Positions 49,630-50,529 of a stretch of 50,529 nucleotides of DNA are shown in pieces. Numbering within the stretch: position 1 is the first letter of the stretch; each line of letters opens with the position of its first letter. A program made the translations under genes and the position numbers. This DNA is from JABSOG01 sp041583135 (GTDB taxonomy: Bacteria > Pseudomonadota > Gammaproteobacteria > Enterobacterales > Alteromonadaceae). The notes beneath the pieces are model-generated. The model saw only the letters and a list, made by a program, of their open reading frames with translations, had not been told where the DNA came from and did not search any database. The DNA is taken from NCBI GenBank assembly GCA_041583135.1, contig JBFHGJ010000035.1, positions 1-50,529 on the forward strand. The letters are read 5' to 3'.

Positions 49630-50529
49630 ATGGCTCGTACAACTCCCATTGAGCGCTATCGCAATATTGGTATAGTTGCTCATGTTGACGCTGGCAAAAC
49701 AACGACCACGGAACGTGTATTGTATTACACAGGTCTGTCCCACAAAATCGGTGAGGTTCATGACGGCAATGCCACCATGGACTGGATGGAACAGGAGCAG
49801 GAGCGTGGTATTACCATTACCTCAGCTGCTACGACCTGTTTCTGGAAAGGTATGAATGGACAATACCCTGATCATCGAATCAATATTATTGATACTCCGG
49901 GACACGTTGACTTCACCATCGAAGTTGAACGTTCATTGCGAGTGTTGGATGGTGCAGTCGTAGTATTGTGCGGTTCTTCTGGGGTTCAGCCACAAACTGA
50001 AACCGTTTGGCGTCAAGCCAACAAATACCAAGTTCCGCGCTTGGTATTTGTCAACAAGATGGACCGTACCGGCGCCGATTTTTTGAGTGTTGTACAACAA
50101 CTCGAAGATAGGCTTGCCGCGACTCCAGTGCCGATTCACTTGAACATTGGTAGTGAAGACAGCTTTAAGGGTGTTATCGACTTAGTCAAAATGAAAGCGA
50201 TCAACTGGAACGAAGCAGACCAGGGCATGACTTTTGATTACGCCGACATCCCCGGCGAGTTACAAGAACTCGCCGACACTTGGCGTGAAAAACTGCTTGA
50301 GTCAGCCGCTGAGGCGTCTGAAGAATTGATGGAAAAATACCTTGAAGAAGGCGATTTGTCCGAGTCAGAACTCAAAGCAGCTATCCGGCAATTGACCTTA
50401 TCGAATGATATCGTTCCGGTGACCTGCGGCAGCGCCTTTAAAAACAAAGGTGTTCAGGCCGTATTGGATGCTGTGATCGATTATTTGCCGGCACCGACCG
50501 AGGTTGCGGCAATTAAAGGTATCTTGCCT
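49630..50529 (+). CDS. fusA: Elongation factor G, N-terminal part (cut by window end)
   Basis: The first 300 codons of EF-G, open to the window edge. The GTPase domain shows G1 AHVDAGKTT, the switch region DWMEQEQERGITI, G3 IDTPGHVDF and G4 FVNKMDRTG. EF-G translocates tRNA and mRNA on the ribosome. The ATG at 49630 has GAGG nine bases upstream and lies 27 bases after rpsG. The rest of the gene, and by convention tuf and the S10 operon, should follow. Confidence 0.97.
   Translation, partial: MARTTPIERYRNIGIVAHVDAGKTTTTERVLYYTGLSHKIGEVHDGNATMDWMEQEQERGITITSAATTCFWKGMNGQYPDHRINIIDTPGHVDFTIEVERSLRVLDGAVVVLCGSSGVQPQTETVWRQANKYQVPRLVFVNKMDRTGADFLSVVQQLEDRLAATPVPIHLNIGSEDSFKGVIDLVKMKAINWNEADQGMTFDYADIPGELQELADTWREKLLESAAEASEELMEKYLEEGDLSESELKAAIRQLTLSNDIVPVTCGSAFKNKGVQAVLDAVIDYLPAPTEVAAIKGILP

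Overview
The window comes from a gammaproteobacterium, most probably a marine Alteromonadales-type organism. This rests on the gene content and protein style: a TonB-dependent receptor paired with a LacI regulator and an MFS sugar transporter, the mtnBCD methionine salvage genes, gammaproteobacterial RpoB/RpoC/RpoA and ribosomal proteins of near E. coli length, and contiguous L11-beta-str operons. No species is assigned.

Layout. 1-6.3 kb: the end of a metallo-beta-lactamase-fold gene, a DUF4259 gene, an M3 dipeptidyl carboxypeptidase with a lipoprotein signal, an unrecognised membrane-anchored protein, and mtnB-mtnC-mtnD on the minus strand. 6.4-12.8 kb: a disaccharide uptake locus, best read as trehalose, with a TonB-dependent receptor diverging from a LacI regulator, an MFS transporter and a cytoplasmic GH37 trehalase. 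Three CG-centred LacI-type operators lie at its promoters. 13.3-20.0 kb: a glycogen synthesis operon glgC-glgB-pgm-glgA. Together these blocks suggest a route from trehalose through glucose phosphates to glycogen; the kinase step is not in the window. 20.1-25.3 kb: an ABC exporter operon with separate ATPase and MacB-type permease genes and three consecutive, different HlyD/MacA-type adaptor genes between them. 25.5-25.9 kb: a decayed Uma2 (DUF820) gene. 26.0-27.2 kb: a class I/II aminotransferase.

27.3 kb to the end: ribosomal, secretion and transcription genes on the plus strand. The order is spc operon (rplN to rpmJ), alpha operon (rpsM to rplQ), secE-nusG, rplKA, rplJL-rpoBC, rpsL-rpsG-fusA (cut by the window edge). 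In the usual long cluster the order is secE...rpoBC-str-S10-spc-alpha. Here spc-alpha stands in front of secE and the S10 operon is not upstream of rplN. The break falls exactly on the S10/spc operon boundary, as in a circular permutation of the cluster. Regulatory RNA is recognisable: the S4-responsive alpha leader, an L10-type leader, the rplL-rpoB attenuator, and stringent-type promoters with GC-rich discriminators.

Palindromic REP-like repeats lie in several intergenic regions. The most notable candidates for new biology are the permuted ribosomal cluster, the triple-adaptor ABC exporter and the layered LacI-type operators of the trehalose and glycogen genes.
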